Assembly (NCBI GenBank): GCA_023014485.1 | Contig: JAJOZX010000939.1 | Span: 963,501-1,027,500 of the forward strand | From: Bathynomus jamesi | Lineage: Eukaryota; Arthropoda; Malacostraca; Isopoda; Cirolanidae | Length of the DNA: 64,000 bases | Reading direction: 5' to 3' | Part shown: positions 21,916-32,480 of the stretch, one piece after another | Numbering within the stretch: position 1 is the first letter of the stretch | How the letters are laid out: each line of letters begins with the position of its first letter | Notes under the pieces: generated by a model | Told to the model about the DNA's origin: nothing | The model's database searches: none | What the model saw: only the letters and a program-made list of their open reading frames with translations | Position numbers and translations under genes: made by a program

Positions 21916-22823
21916 CAGGGCGTCCCAAAAAAATGTATACACACTTTAAATACTTATAAAGGCAGTGTTTATTAAAATACATTTCATTTTCAAAATGTAA
22001 TAGAATCTACAGACATTATTTAATTGTTTTGTCAACGCCTGTTTTCAAACTGACGTCCGTTCTGGTCCAGGCACTGCTGATAACGCGAAGCAATGGAATC
22101 GCAAACATCACGAAACATTTCGTTTGGTATTTGTGTGCATTCTCGTTCAATGGCTGCTCTCAATTCAGCGACTGTTGCAGGTTTTATAGCGTAGACTTTG
22201 TCTTTTAAGTATCCCCATAAAAAAAGTCTAGTGGTGTGAGGTCTGGTGAACGCGGCGGAGGGTATTCTACGAAACCCCTTCGTCCAATCCACATCCACAT
22301 CGTGCCAAGTACCACTCGCAATACTCCACTCTTCGGTCCGGATCATCTTCATTAATAGCATGGACTAATCTTGGAATGTAACTTTTCCATTGACAGCGCT
22401 TCAAAATGCGTTGGACAGACGATTCTGAAATTCCTACCTCACGACTAGCTTGCCGCACAGATTTTCTTGGACTTTGGTGATACGTTTCCAGTACTCTTTC
22501 TTGCTTTGTGGGGCTTGTCGATGTCCGTGGTCTTCCGGAACGCTTCTTGTGGACATTCTGAACAGTTCCATCGGCTTCAAACTTATCTCTAATTTGAGTG
22601 ATGGTAAGTCGCGTTGGTGGATCTGTTTGAAACTCCCTCCTAAACTGTCTTTGCACTTCAACTGCGTTTTCACACTTCCAGTAGCATTTTAGAATGAATT
22701 TCCTTTGTTCAAAGCTTAGTCTGACTGCCATTATTAATTCTAATGGGTTTAACTTGGAAAGAAAGAAACATCAATTGAGCTATCAGCTGTTAAAGTGTGT
22801 ATACATTTTTTTGGGACGCCCTG
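21916..22823 (-). mobile_element. Mariner-like element with catalytic core deleted, 908 bp
   Basis: Terminal repeats of about 32 bp (CAGGGCGTCCCAAAAAAATG) are flanked by TA within a TA array. The interior is a transposase gene lacking its middle. Confidence 0.9.
22032..22731 (-). pseudogene. Mariner transposase, N- and C-terminal parts only
   Basis: The minus-strand frame opens with [19 protein letters not shown] and runs for about 150 residues without a stop through two helix-turn-helix regions. These are [15 protein letters not shown] with the [14 protein letters not shown] linker, then [19 protein letters not shown]. It then jumps from [12 protein letters not shown] to the region after the second catalytic Asp (DWTKGF, then LFLWGYLKDKVY) and ends near QNGRQFENR. 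The first and second catalytic Asp are deleted. The intact DNA-binding half could still bind terminal repeats, which in other mariners can act as a repressor; that is an inference. Confidence 0.82.
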
Positions 22824-22847
22824 TATATATATATATATATATATATA

Positions 22848-23086
22848 TTGAAGCGCCGCGAGTAAGAGGGGCGAACTTAAACTTTGTGACTATTGTGTAC
22901 GAGGGCTACATCGCACAAATACACGCATTAAAAAATAACTGCATTTTCAGTGTACGAGGGGGGAGGATATTTGGCTATACCAAGGTGTCTGTGGATGGGG
23001 GAGAGTTGAACTACTGTATTCATTCGTGGAACAATCGCAAAATCGCCAATGTGGCGAGCTCGTCCCTCGAACTCGCGAGGCCTCAA
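22848..23086. mobile_element. MITE-like element, 239 bp
   Basis: The ends TTGAAGCGCCGCGAGT and the inverse TTGAGGCCTCGCGAGT match at 13 of 16 positions, and similarity continues for about ten more bases. TA arrays lie on both sides. No coding capacity; superfamily unknown. Confidence 0.55.
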
Positions 23087-23180
23087 TATATATATATATA
23101 TATGAAAATTATTTCACAAAAGTAACACGTGAAAAATATTTATGATGAATAAAACCACGAAGGAAAGGAAACACAAAATG

Positions 23181-23220
23181 GTGCTCAAGCGCTTTCGTCT
23201 AATGACATCCTCAGGAACAC
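23181..23220 (-). ncRNA. Hammerhead-ribozyme-like fold, PLE family 1
   Basis: Same 40 bases as at 25415-25454, on the opposite strand: core CTGAGGA and GAAA, stem I GTGTTC/GAGCAC, stem II GTC/GAC and a two-pair stem III. No change from the plus copy is visible. Confidence 0.6.
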
Positions 23221-23344
23221 TGAAGTACATAAAAGGGTAACAGCCTATATATAGGTTACAGAAAGAAAAAAAAAGAAAAATAAATAACATACATACATAC
23301 ACACACACACACACATATATATACATACATATCTATATATACAT

Positions 23345-23405
<61 letters not shown>

Positions 23406-23638
23406 GCAATAAACAGAGAAGTAAAAATAAAAATTAAAAATTAAAAATTAAAGGATTATCCTTGAGGCGTACAGATTTGTAAGGAATAATATCGATTTTT
23501 AGCACAAGATCAAATGGATTATAAAAATACAAATTTATATTGGAATACTGACCGGGTTTTAACACTCTGCCTATGGTCAGGTTTCGATATATATAAAAAT
23601 AAAATGCAAATTAAAAGTTAATAAAGTAGCAGACAAGT

Positions 23639-25090
23639 TTACCAAAGATTTAGTGTTCTACTTTTCTTATCTAAATCTGTTTGGAAGGAATTCAAAATAA
23701 CAGGATCGAGTTGAAAAAGACCTTTGCTTATGTTGAAGTTATTTGAAAATTGGATAATGGCAGACTCAAGAATATTTCTATTAACAATGTTGCTAGAATG
23801 GAATAAAACTGAAGCATTATTCCAATCAATACAGTGGGCTAACTCTGACAAATGGACAAAAAGGGCACTGGACAACTGTCCTGTTCTAACGGAATATTGA
23901 TGCTGTTTTATACGTGTGTGCAAATCCTTTCCCGTCTAACGTATGTAAAAGGAATCACATTGTTTACAACCAATTTTATAGATAATGCCTGAATTATTGG
24001 TAGGGCTATTTTTTACTATGATATTTTTCACAATATTGTTATATGAAAATACTACATTAATATCCAAAAGTTTAAGTACATTAGCAATGCCTAAAAAGCC
24101 CGGGAAAAATGGAAGTACTAAAATATTTTTTGACAAAGTACGAGTGTTATTATTGACACGATAGAAAGTTCGTTTTGCCTTGTTGAGACAAGATTCCATA
24201 AACGCAGATGGATAACACAAATCACTTCCAATACCGTTGATTTTTTCCAATTCGGCATCGATGTATTCCGGACTGGCGATCCTAAGGGCGCGGAGAAACA
24301 TTGATGAAAAAATGGCCTTCTTAGTGGGGGTGTCATGTCCCGAGTAAAAGTGTACGGAGGACAAATTGTTTGTTGTTTTCCGATAGATACTAAACTTAAA
24401 ACCTGGGCTTTCCCTATGGACACGCACATCCAAAAATGGGATTGAATTGTCTTGTTCCACTTCTAAAGTAAACTTAATGGAGGGGACTTGATCATTTAAC
24501 TGAAGGAGGAAGTTATCCAGGTCACGATTCATGGGCCAGATACACAAAATATCGTCGACGTACCGCAACCACGGGATGCCAACCCCCAGGATTCTCGGAA
24601 TATAAGTAATTTCGAAAAACTCCATATAAATATTGGAGAGGAGGGGCGATAAGGGGTTGCCCATGGCCATCCCAAAAACTTGTTGATAATACTCGTTATT
24701 GAAAGTGAATTTACAGTCTTTGATGCAAAGCTTAATAAGTTCCAAAACAATGTGTGAAGGTAGTGGCAGGTCATAATATATGTAATTCTTGGGAGAGAAA
24801 GTCAAGCATATCGTCTATCGGCACTTTTGTAAACAATGAACAAACATCAAAACTGATCAATCTATCGTTAGTTACAGTACGTGCATTATTCAATTTTTCA
24901 GTAAGATCCATGGAATTTTTTACATGTGAATCAGAGATAGTTCCGAGAATGGGAGACAAGACTTTGACAAGCCATTTGGAGAGTTTATAAGTAATAGAGC
25001 CCACCGAGCTAATAATTAGGGCGCATAGGGTTGCCAGGTTTGTGGGTTTTAATAAGACCGTAAAGGTAGGGCAGAGCAGGTGAAGTGGAC
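23639..25090 (-). pseudogene. PLE reverse transcriptase and GIY-YIG nuclease, 5'-truncated
   Basis: Reading begins at ALPYLYGLIKTHKPGNP and follows the plus copy almost residue for residue: RYVDDILCIW, the connector, and the C-terminal nuclease. A one-base insertion near 24780 (after LSQELH) shifts the frame. At 23936 the plus copy's YIGQTGK reads YIR-stop-TGK through two base changes, destroying the YIG half of the nuclease motif. The N-terminal third is missing. Confidence 0.85.
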
Positions 25091-25250
25091 CATAGGCAGA
25101 GTGTTAAAACCCGGGCAGTATTCCAATATAAATTTGTATTTTTATAATCCATTTGATCTTGTGCTAAAAATCGATATTATTCCTTACAAATCTGTACGCC
25201 TCACGGATAATCCTTTAATTTTTAATTTTTATTTTTACTTCTCTGTTTAT

Positions 25251-25293
<43 letters not shown>

Positions 25294-25500
25294 ATGTATA
25301 TATAGATATGTATGTATATATATGTGTGTGTGTGTGTATGTATGTATGTTATTTATTTTTCTTTTTTTTCTTTCTGTAACCTATATATAGGCTGTTACCC
25401 TTTTATGTACTTCAGTGTTCCTGAGGATGTCATTAGACGAAAGCGCTTGAGCACCATTTTGTGTTTCCTTTCCTTCGTGGTTTTATTCATCATAAATATT
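25088..25500 (+). repeat. PLE family 1 pseudo-LTR, 5' copy
   Basis: Nearly identical to 27954-28398 apart from the length of the internal TA/TG array. It holds the hammerhead-like fold near its end. Confidence 0.85.
25415..25454 (+). ncRNA. Hammerhead-ribozyme-like fold, PLE family 1
   Basis: Core CTGAGGA (25421-25427) and GAAA (25439-25442). Stem I pairs GTGTTC with GAGCAC, six pairs including one wobble. Stem II pairs GTC with GAC around an ATTA loop. Stem III is two pairs (AG/CT) with a 2-nt loop, and the predicted cleavage base is T at 25448. One unpaired T lies between the core and stem II. Hammerheads with a very short stem III are reported from Penelope elements; activity here is untested. 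Confidence 0.65.
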
Positions 25501-25536
25501 TTTCACGTGTTACTTTCGTGAAATAATTTTCATATA

Positions 25537-27897
25537 ATGAACACCACGCGTTCCTTCGGCTTGCTGTTCCCTCTCTTGTCTCCGTTTGTGTCCGTGTTTT
25601 CTTCTACATTAATGAAGGGGCATGCAATTCGTATCCGACGGAAGTTTCTTACTAAGTGTCTAGAGGAGCAAGTTCTTCCGAAATCCCTGCTTCTGATGCG
25701 CCTCAGACAAATTGACGACCATCCGTTCAACAACTTCAGCAGATTAATTTTAAAGAAACATATTGAAGTCACCAGACAAAATGAGTGGTCCGCCTTCAAA
25801 AATTTAAACATCGCCAAACATAATTTTGTAACCGTTATTCCCCAACCGTGGATCCAACCTTTGTTTGATGAAATTTACAACGAGTTGCGTCGGAGAACTA
25901 CTTCACTTCGTAACATTTTGGATCGAAAAATTAAAAGTCTCATTCGAGATAGTCAGTGGAGTAAAAAAGCAAGCTCAAAGTGTGTTTTGAACCTTTCTTC
26001 GAAAAACATTTGTGACGATGCAAAAAGTGCCCTTGGATATGGTATGTTCTTTTTTATTGTTAAAAAACCTTCGGCTTTACAAATTTGTTACAGTCTCGCG
26101 TGTTTTGAAAAACAGTGTAATCTCCCTCAGTATTTGTTTAACATAGTTAAAGGCCTCGTTTATAGTGCGGCGAATGGTAATTAGGAAGATAACTTTCCTA
26201 AACGTTTTCGCAATAGCCTCTCACAATTAAAAAAAGATGGGGAGCTCCATATTACTAAAGCAGACAAGGCTAACACCATAGTTATTATGGACAAAGTGGA
26301 CTACATCGGAAAGATGAACGAGCTTCTCCAGGACCCCGCCACATACAGCAAACTTAGGAAGAACCCGCAGGATGACGTCATCAAATCATTTAATAGTGGC
26401 TTGAAACGCATTCTCAAAGATCATAAGGACTTAATTCCGCTTTTCATGTCCACTTCACCTGCTCTGCCCTACCTTTACGGTCTTATTAAAACCCACAAAC
26501 CTGGCAACCCTATGCGCCCTATTATTAGCTCGGTGGGCTCTATTACTTATAAACTCTCCAAATGGCTTGTCAAAGTCTTGTCTCCCATTCTCGGAACTAT
26601 CTCTGATTCACATGTAAAAAATTCCATGGATCTTACTGAAAAATTGAATAATGCACGTACTGTAACTAACGATAGATTGATCAGTTTTGATGTTTGTTCA
26701 TTGTTTACAAAAGTGCCGATAGACGATATGCTTGACTTTCTCTCCCAAGAATTACATAAGTATGACCTGCCACTACCTTCACACATTGTTTTGGAACTTA
26801 TTAAGCTTTGCATCAAAGACTGTAAATTCACTTTCAATAACGAGTATTATCAACAAGTTTTTGGGATGGCCATGGGCAACCCCTTATCGCCCCTCCTCTC
26901 CAATATTTATATGGAGTTTTTCGAAATTACTTATATTTCGAGAATCCTGGGGGTTGGCATCCCGTGGTTGCGGTACGTCGACGATATTTTGTGTATCTGG
27001 CCCATGAATCGTGACCTGGATAACTTCCTCCTTCAGTTAAATGATCAAGTCCCCTCCATTAAGTTTACTTTAGAAGTGGAACAAGACAATTCAATCCCAT
27101 TTTTGGATGTGCGTGTACTTAGGGAAAGCCCAGGTTTTAAGTTTAGTATCTATCGGAAAACAACAAACAATTTGTCCTACGTACACTTTTACTCGGGACA
27201 TGACACCCCCACTAAGAAGGCCATTTTTTCATCAATGTTTCTCCGCGCCCTTAGGATCGCCAGTCCGGAATACATCGATGCCGAATTGGAAAAAATCAAC
27301 GGTATTGGAAGTGATTTGTGTTATCCATCTGCGTTTATGGAATCTTGTCTCAACAAGGCAAAACGAACTTTCTATCGTGTCAATAATAACACTCGTACTT
27401 TGTCAAAAAATATTTTAGTACTTCCATTTTTCCCGGGCTTTTTAGGCATTGCTAATGTACTTAAACTTTTGGATATTAATGTAGTATTTTCATATAACAA
27501 TATTGTGAAAAATATCGTAGTAAAAAATAGCCCTACCAATAATTCAGGCATTATCTATAAAATTGGTTGTAAACAATGTGATTCCTTTTACATAGGTCAG
27601 ACGGGAAAGGATTTGCACACACGTATAAAACAGCATCAATATTCCGTTAGAACAGGACAGTTGTCCAGTGCCCTTTTTGTCCATTTGTCAGAGTTAGCCC
27701 ACTGTATTGATTGGAATAATGCTTCAGTTTTATTCCATTCTAGCAACATTGTTAATAGAAATATTCTTGAGTCTGCCATTATCCAACTTTCAAATAACTT
27801 CAACATAAGCAAAGGTCTTTTTCAACTCGATCCTGTTATTTTGAATTCCTTCCAAACAGATTTAGATAAGAAAGGTAGAACACTAAATCTTTGGTAA
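25537..27897 (+). CDS. Penelope-like reverse transcriptase with GIY-YIG endonuclease, one internal stop
   Basis: The frame from ATG at 25537 to the stop at 27897 spans 786 codons and is broken only by a TAG at 26182-26184. After that stop the same frame continues (EDNFPKRFRN, then ITKADKANTIVIMDKVDY, a PLE hallmark). The RT core contains YLYGLIKTHKPGNPMRPI, FDVCSLFTKVPIDD (first catalytic Asp), GMAMGNPLSPLLSNIYME and RYVDDILCIW (catalytic DD). The C-terminal 150 residues hold a GIY-YIG nuclease with IIYKIGCKQCDSFYIGQTGK, the linked CxxC and the downstream RIKQH. The product would copy element RNA at a nicked target and supply the nick. It is the most intact gene in the window. Without readthrough or reinitiation, the part after the stop (from ATG 26287, 536 residues) would still include the RT active site and the nuclease. 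Confidence 0.9.
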
Positions 27898-27953
27898 ACT
27901 TGTCTGCTACTTTATTAACTTTTAATTTGCATTTTATTTTTATATATATCGAA

Positions 27954-28127
27954 ACCTGACCATAGGCAGAGTGTTAAAACCCGGGCAGTATTCCAATATA
28001 AATTTGTATTTTTATAATCCATTTGATCTTGTGCTAAAAATCGATATTATTCCTTACAAATCTGTACGCCTCACGGATAATCCTTTAATTTTTAATTTTT
28101 AATTTTTATTTTTACTTCTCTGTTTAT

Positions 28128-28187
<60 letters not shown>

Positions 28188-28393
28188 GTATGTATATGTA
28201 TATATAGATATGTATGTATATATATATGTGTGTGTGTGTGTGTATGTATGTATGTTATTTATTTTTCTTTTTTTTCTTTCTGTAACCTATATATAGGCTG
28301 TTACCCTTTTATGTACTTCAGTGTTCCTGAGGATGTCATTAGACGAAAGCGCTTGAGCACCATTTTGTGTTTCCTTTCCTTCGTGGTTTTATT

Positions 28394-28398
<5 letters not shown>
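27954..28398 (+). repeat. PLE family 1 pseudo-LTR, 3' copy
   Basis: Direct repeat of 25088-25500. It ends at TTCATCAT followed by a TA array. Confidence 0.85.
28321..28360 (+). ncRNA. Hammerhead-ribozyme-like fold, PLE family 1
   Basis: Identical in the 40 folded bases to the copy at 25415-25454. In a transcript of the whole element, the two folds would bracket the coding region. Confidence 0.6.

Positions 28399-28475
<77 letters not shown>
28398..28475. repeat. (TA)n then (GT)n microsatellite
   Basis: A TA array passes into a GT array that runs up to the first base of the Gypsy 5' LTR. Confidence 0.95.
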
Positions 28476-28483
<8 letters not shown>

Positions 28484-29615
28484 TGAACAATGAATAACTC
28501 CTACATCCATATAAGCCTTATATTATTATTCATACGAGTATATTCATTTTGACATATCAAGTCCAAAATCGTATGACACGAGTTTGGATAACATTTTGAT
28601 TTTGCTTTCTATTTTATAATTGGTGAATTATTTCCTTGTAAACTATTTAATCATTTTGTATAAGACCAAAAATCGTACAACGCTGACACAAGTTGGATAC
28701 ATTTTTTATTTGCTTTCTATTTTATAATTGGTGAATTATTTCCTTGTAAACTACTTAATCATTTTTGTATAAAACCCAAAATCGTATAACGCTGACACAA
28801 GTTTGAATATATTTTTGATTTGCTTTCTATTTTATAATTGGTTAACTATTTCTGTTTAAACAACTTAATCATTTTCGTAGACTTAGCTTAATAATGTAAT
28901 CTTGTTCATTTTTTGTATACATTCTCTCTTCGTTGTAAAAGATGAAGTTATGTCCTGCTTAACGTTTAATTTTTAATCTTAAGCCTTTAATTTTCGCCAT
29001 GTGCCTGCTTGTTTGTAATTCGTGATGGGAAGGCATATTTCAATTCCATTTTTAATTAACTCGGCAGATCATGATAACATCAGATCTGTCAATATACGGT
29101 TTAAATAAAATATGGCTTCCTCTTGCTTAGCAGTTTACAGATTGCTTCAGCAAAAGTATTTGTTTTGTCTTTAAATGTTTTGTAAAGTAAATCAGCCTAT
29201 TGAGAATAAAAAAAAAAAAAAAAAAAAATAACAAAAACAGATCAGCATTAAATAATAATGACGTCAGTAGGAAGTTTAGTATAAAAGTCCATAAAATTTC
29301 TCCAGTGTTCATTCTGACCAGACTGATCTAACTTAGAGCTGAGCATTACGTGTAACATTTTAGCAGTAAATTACCGTAAGAAAAAGTTTTTATCTTCTCC
29401 TACGAGTCTTGCTCTCTTCAGAGAACTTAGTCGTAAATAGAGAAAAATAATTTCCCGATACGTTATAAGAAGAAATCGGAGAGTAGTATAGAAGAAAACT
29501 ACTGCGATTCCCTATACGATATCAGCTACTCCAGAGTAACAAATCCGTTGCGGCCACCTAACCAGAACCCCCGTCAACTTCGAACCCACCAAGGCCATAG
29601 ACGGAAGGGTTAACA
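28476..29615 (+). repeat. Gypsy 5' LTR, 1140 bp
   Basis: Starts TGTAAAAATGAAC and ends GGGTTAACA. It contains three tandem copies of a roughly 110-bp unit (around 28560-28890; each holds TTTATAATTGG) and one copy of a roughly 68-bp unit (TCAGAGAACTTAGTC, near 29415). Confidence 0.9.
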
Positions 29616-30328
29616 ACTGGCGGCCCTGCATCAGAATTCTTCCAGTCTTCCAGACTCTGAAACTAGAATCAACACTCAGTTGACCGGCGTGTCACGACTC
29701 CAAGTTCTTCACGCCCATTCTTCATCCAGGATAAGTGGCCAGCAAGACACGTCTTCAGAACATATCTCCAAAGATTTCGCAGTAGGAATCTTGTTAAGTA
29801 CAGATCCTTTTTTTCAAATTTTTGAGAAGTCAGTATTATTAACAGTTAATAATTAGTATGAAGCTAGAATTAACAAAAAAACACAGTGAACAGTCCATAC
29901 ACCAGTGATACATTTCTTTTTATTGAAACCGAGTTATTTTCACTATTATAGTTAGTATAGAATCATTTTATTTTATGTGCCAATCATAATATTACCGTGC
30001 ATTCACGTACATTCGAGTGAAATTTTGGTTACATTTTTTAATAATTTTTTTGTTTATAATTTTTTTTCCTCGTTAGACAAATTGTTGGGCATTTATTTAT
30101 TTGTGTATTTCTTAGATAGAGTAGTTAGGAAAGCCGCTCAAGTGATCATTCCATAGATTAAGATCGGTCAAGCAAACCAAATTTGAATACATTATCAGTA
30201 CCTTCACATATGAGCGATTCAGACGGTGTGCTTTCTGACAGTGAAAATCCCCGTACATCCATTTTTCCACCTACCCCGCGCCTTTCAAACATATTTCCAA
30301 ACAAACTTCTGATCAACCACAAGCCAAC
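29616..30328 (+). other. Gypsy 5' leader
   Basis: Non-coding leader between the 5' LTR and gag, with the possible primer-binding site at its start. A short upstream frame at 30183-30365 overlaps the gag start in another frame and is probably not translated usefully. Confidence 0.6.
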
Positions 30329-31563
30329 ATGTCTCAAACCTCTGCCCCAGCATACATTAACTTAGGTAGACTTGTAAACCTTCCCCATACTGTCCTAATT
30401 TTTAAGGGAACCATAGACAATAACTTTGTTGAACCACGCGTAAGACCTTGGATTGAGTCTCTAGAACAGCATTTCTTACGCGAGAACATCACAGATGATG
30501 ATATAAAGATTAGGGAAGCTAAAAGGTTTATTGACCCTAAAGAGGGAATGCCCATGATACAGTTACCTACGTCCCATCCATTAGCGAAGCTACAACGTGG
30601 GACAATTTTAAACAAAACTTATTAGAATTTTTTAAAGAAATAACACTTGCACAACCCTTAGCCACGTTAGAAGTTGTCTTCCAAGCTAAGTGGAAGAAAA
30701 AAGAACATGAAGATTTAAATAATTTTATTACACGAACACATAAACTCGTAGGAGAAGCCCTCCGAGCCGCAGAAAATGCATGTGACATTATATTCATTTC
30801 AAAACAAAGGAACCTAATAGTAGCAGCAACCATTTACCAAAACTTACCCGTAACACCTCAAAAGAAATTTCTAGAGTGTCTAAATATTGACAAACCAGTA
30901 AGTGTAGCCATAAATAAAACAAGGGAACATTACCCAGACTTAGCGAGCCAGAGCTACCAGAAGGGTAGAGAAACCCCTATACACTACATTCAGCAACAAC
31001 AACCCTATAAATCTAGGTCGATGCAAGGAACACCACCTCAGAAACAAGCCCCACCAACCCAGAATGCACGCCCTCCTCCTCAGTGTTTTAATTGTGATAG
31101 TTTTGGGCACATGATGAGTCAATGCAATTATCCCCCCTATTGCTCCCACTGTCATGAACATGGTCATCGCCGTGGCGACCGACAAAAATGTGTTGACAAA
31201 TCTCCTGTAGGGTACAGGCCCCACTTTCAGAGATCAAATCACCAACGTTTCCAAGAGCCCTCCAATTCGCAGAAACCAGTTAGTTCCCAGCTTCCACAGA
31301 ACCACCCACCAAACAGAACACGACCACAAGGTCAATCACACTATTACCCAATGTCCAGACCCCAATATAATGAGCAAGGTCGGATGGTTCGGTACGTAGA
31401 AGTACCCGTTGAAGAATCAGTTTTCCCAGAGTACACTTTTCAAGAAGACCCTCCAGTGAATGGTGATCCCGTAGCATATGACTCAGATCCTCCCATAGAA
31501 GTCAATTCAAGTTCTTTTTTAGATCCCACTTCGGAGGCAGCAGTTCAGCCTCCTCCCCCCTAA
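30329..31563 (+). pseudogene. Gypsy gag polyprotein, one frameshift
   Basis: It starts at ATG 30329 (MSQTSAPAYINLGRLVN). The capsid-like region contains VRPWIESLEQHF and TWDNFKQNLLEFF. A one-step frame change near 30590 separates the first 88 residues from the rest. The nucleocapsid part has a CCHC zinc knuckle (CFNCDSFGHMMSQC) followed directly by a second, irregular cysteine-histidine cluster (CSHCHEHGHRRG). The C-terminal part is proline- and glutamine-rich. Gag packages element RNA and forms the particle. The single shift could be a decay event; programmed shifting is unlikely because it lies inside the capsid region. Confidence 0.8.
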
Positions 31564-31569
31564 ATAGCA

Positions 31570-31990
31570 GTAATAAACCCAACTACACACATGAACTACC
31601 CATCAGGATAATAGGTGCGAACCTACTAGATTTAATAATAAATTGTAGCACAGATAACCGAGATTTAACCGCTCTTTTAGATACAGGAGCACATGCGAAT
31701 TGATTAAGAAACAATGTGCAGATGAGTTACTGGAGAGTACAGATTATAAATATGAAATTAAGGCACCTTCCTGCCAACTCAGAGGAATTACAGGCACACC
31801 CATACCTACATATGGAGAAATTGAATTATATTTAGAAGTTGGTAACGCGGTATATCCCGCAAAATGCTGTATTGTGGACGCAGTCTCCACCTTTCAGACA
31901 TATTTTACTAGGTATGGATTTCTTCAACCAGAATCAATGGGAAATTTACCCGGCCGGAAAATTAGTTAAGTGTAGAAATAGGACACACCC
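31570..31990 (+). pseudogene. Gypsy aspartic protease, broken
   Basis: The active-site loop ALLDTGAHAN is visible near 31675, followed directly by a stop, and HILLGMDFFNQNQWEIYPAG is near 31905 in the same frame. Another frame carries the middle (CADELLESTDYKYEI). The D-T-G-A motif is intact but the gene is frameshifted. Confidence 0.7.
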
Positions 31991-31995
31991 TCTCC

Positions 31996-32480
31996 ATGAG
32001 AATAATAGAGTTTAATGCAAAGAAAATCAGTTTAGTTCGGATTTCCGAAAGAAATAGGAAACCCACTCCAGTTTATAGCAGTTTAAGTCAGCCGGTTGTA
32101 TCCAGAGGGACAACCGCCCCAGAGAATAATAGACAGCTTGATAATGCTAACAGAATCAGTTTAGTTCGGATTTCCGAAAGAAATAGGAAATCCACTCCAA
32201 TTTATAGTAGTTCCAGTCAGTCGGTTGCATCCAGAGGGACAACCGCCCCAGAAATTAGCCCCCAGAGTAATCAGTTCCAGTTGTTGAATCCAGTAGGATG
32301 AACACAGTCAGTTTTCAATCAGTCAGTCGGTTTCCAGTCAGTCGGTTTCCAGTCAGTCGGTTTCCAGTCAGTCGGTTTCCAGTCAGTCGGTTTCCAGTCA
32401 GTCGGTTTCCAGTCAGCCAGTTTCATTTAACTCAGCAGTTGAGATTCGAAATCCAACCGAGACGATTTTTCAGCCAATAA
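31996..32480 (+). repeat. Coding minisatellites between protease and RT
   Basis: A 129-bp direct duplication (each copy starts AATCAGTTTAGTTCGG; 32025 and 32154) is followed at about 32320-32420 by roughly seven exact copies of a 15-bp unit. This unit encodes the pentapeptide S-R-F-P-V in one frame. The two frames are open across their own repeats (31996-32301 and 32298-32480). Confidence 0.85.

Larger units (their letters stand above)
23098..25090 (-). mobile_element. Penelope-like element (family 1), minus copy, 5'-truncated
   Basis: On the minus strand, this copy starts within the RT gene at 25090. It runs through RT and GIY-YIG to its terminal repeat and hammerhead-like fold (23181-23220), ending at a TA array near 23098. 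Its truncated end is joined directly to the terminal repeat of the plus copy, sharing GAC at the junction. Sequence agreement with the plus copy is very high. Confidence 0.85.
25088..28400 (+). mobile_element. Penelope-like element (family 1), near-complete plus copy
   Basis: One long RT plus GIY-YIG frame lies between two direct repeats (25088-25500 and 27954-28398). Each begins CATAGGCAGAGTGTTAAAAC and ends near TTTTATTCATCAT. These are the pseudo-LTRs known from Penelope elements. Each contains a TA/TG microsatellite and a hammerhead-like fold. The array TATATA follows at the right end. Confidence 0.9.

Noticed and set aside
26287..27897. Telomerase reverse transcriptase
   Set aside because: The RT resembles telomerase-type RTs, as all Penelope elements do. 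The fused GIY-YIG nuclease, pseudo-LTRs and several copies identify it as a PLE.
29127..29312. Small membrane-like protein, minus strand
   Set aside because: It lies inside the Gypsy LTR and derives its hydrophobic run from a poly-A tract read in reverse.
32310..32420. Regular short direct repeats resembling a CRISPR array
   Set aside because: The 15-bp units are contiguous with no spacers, lie in a retrotransposon pol region and code for a repeated pentapeptide. This is a minisatellite.
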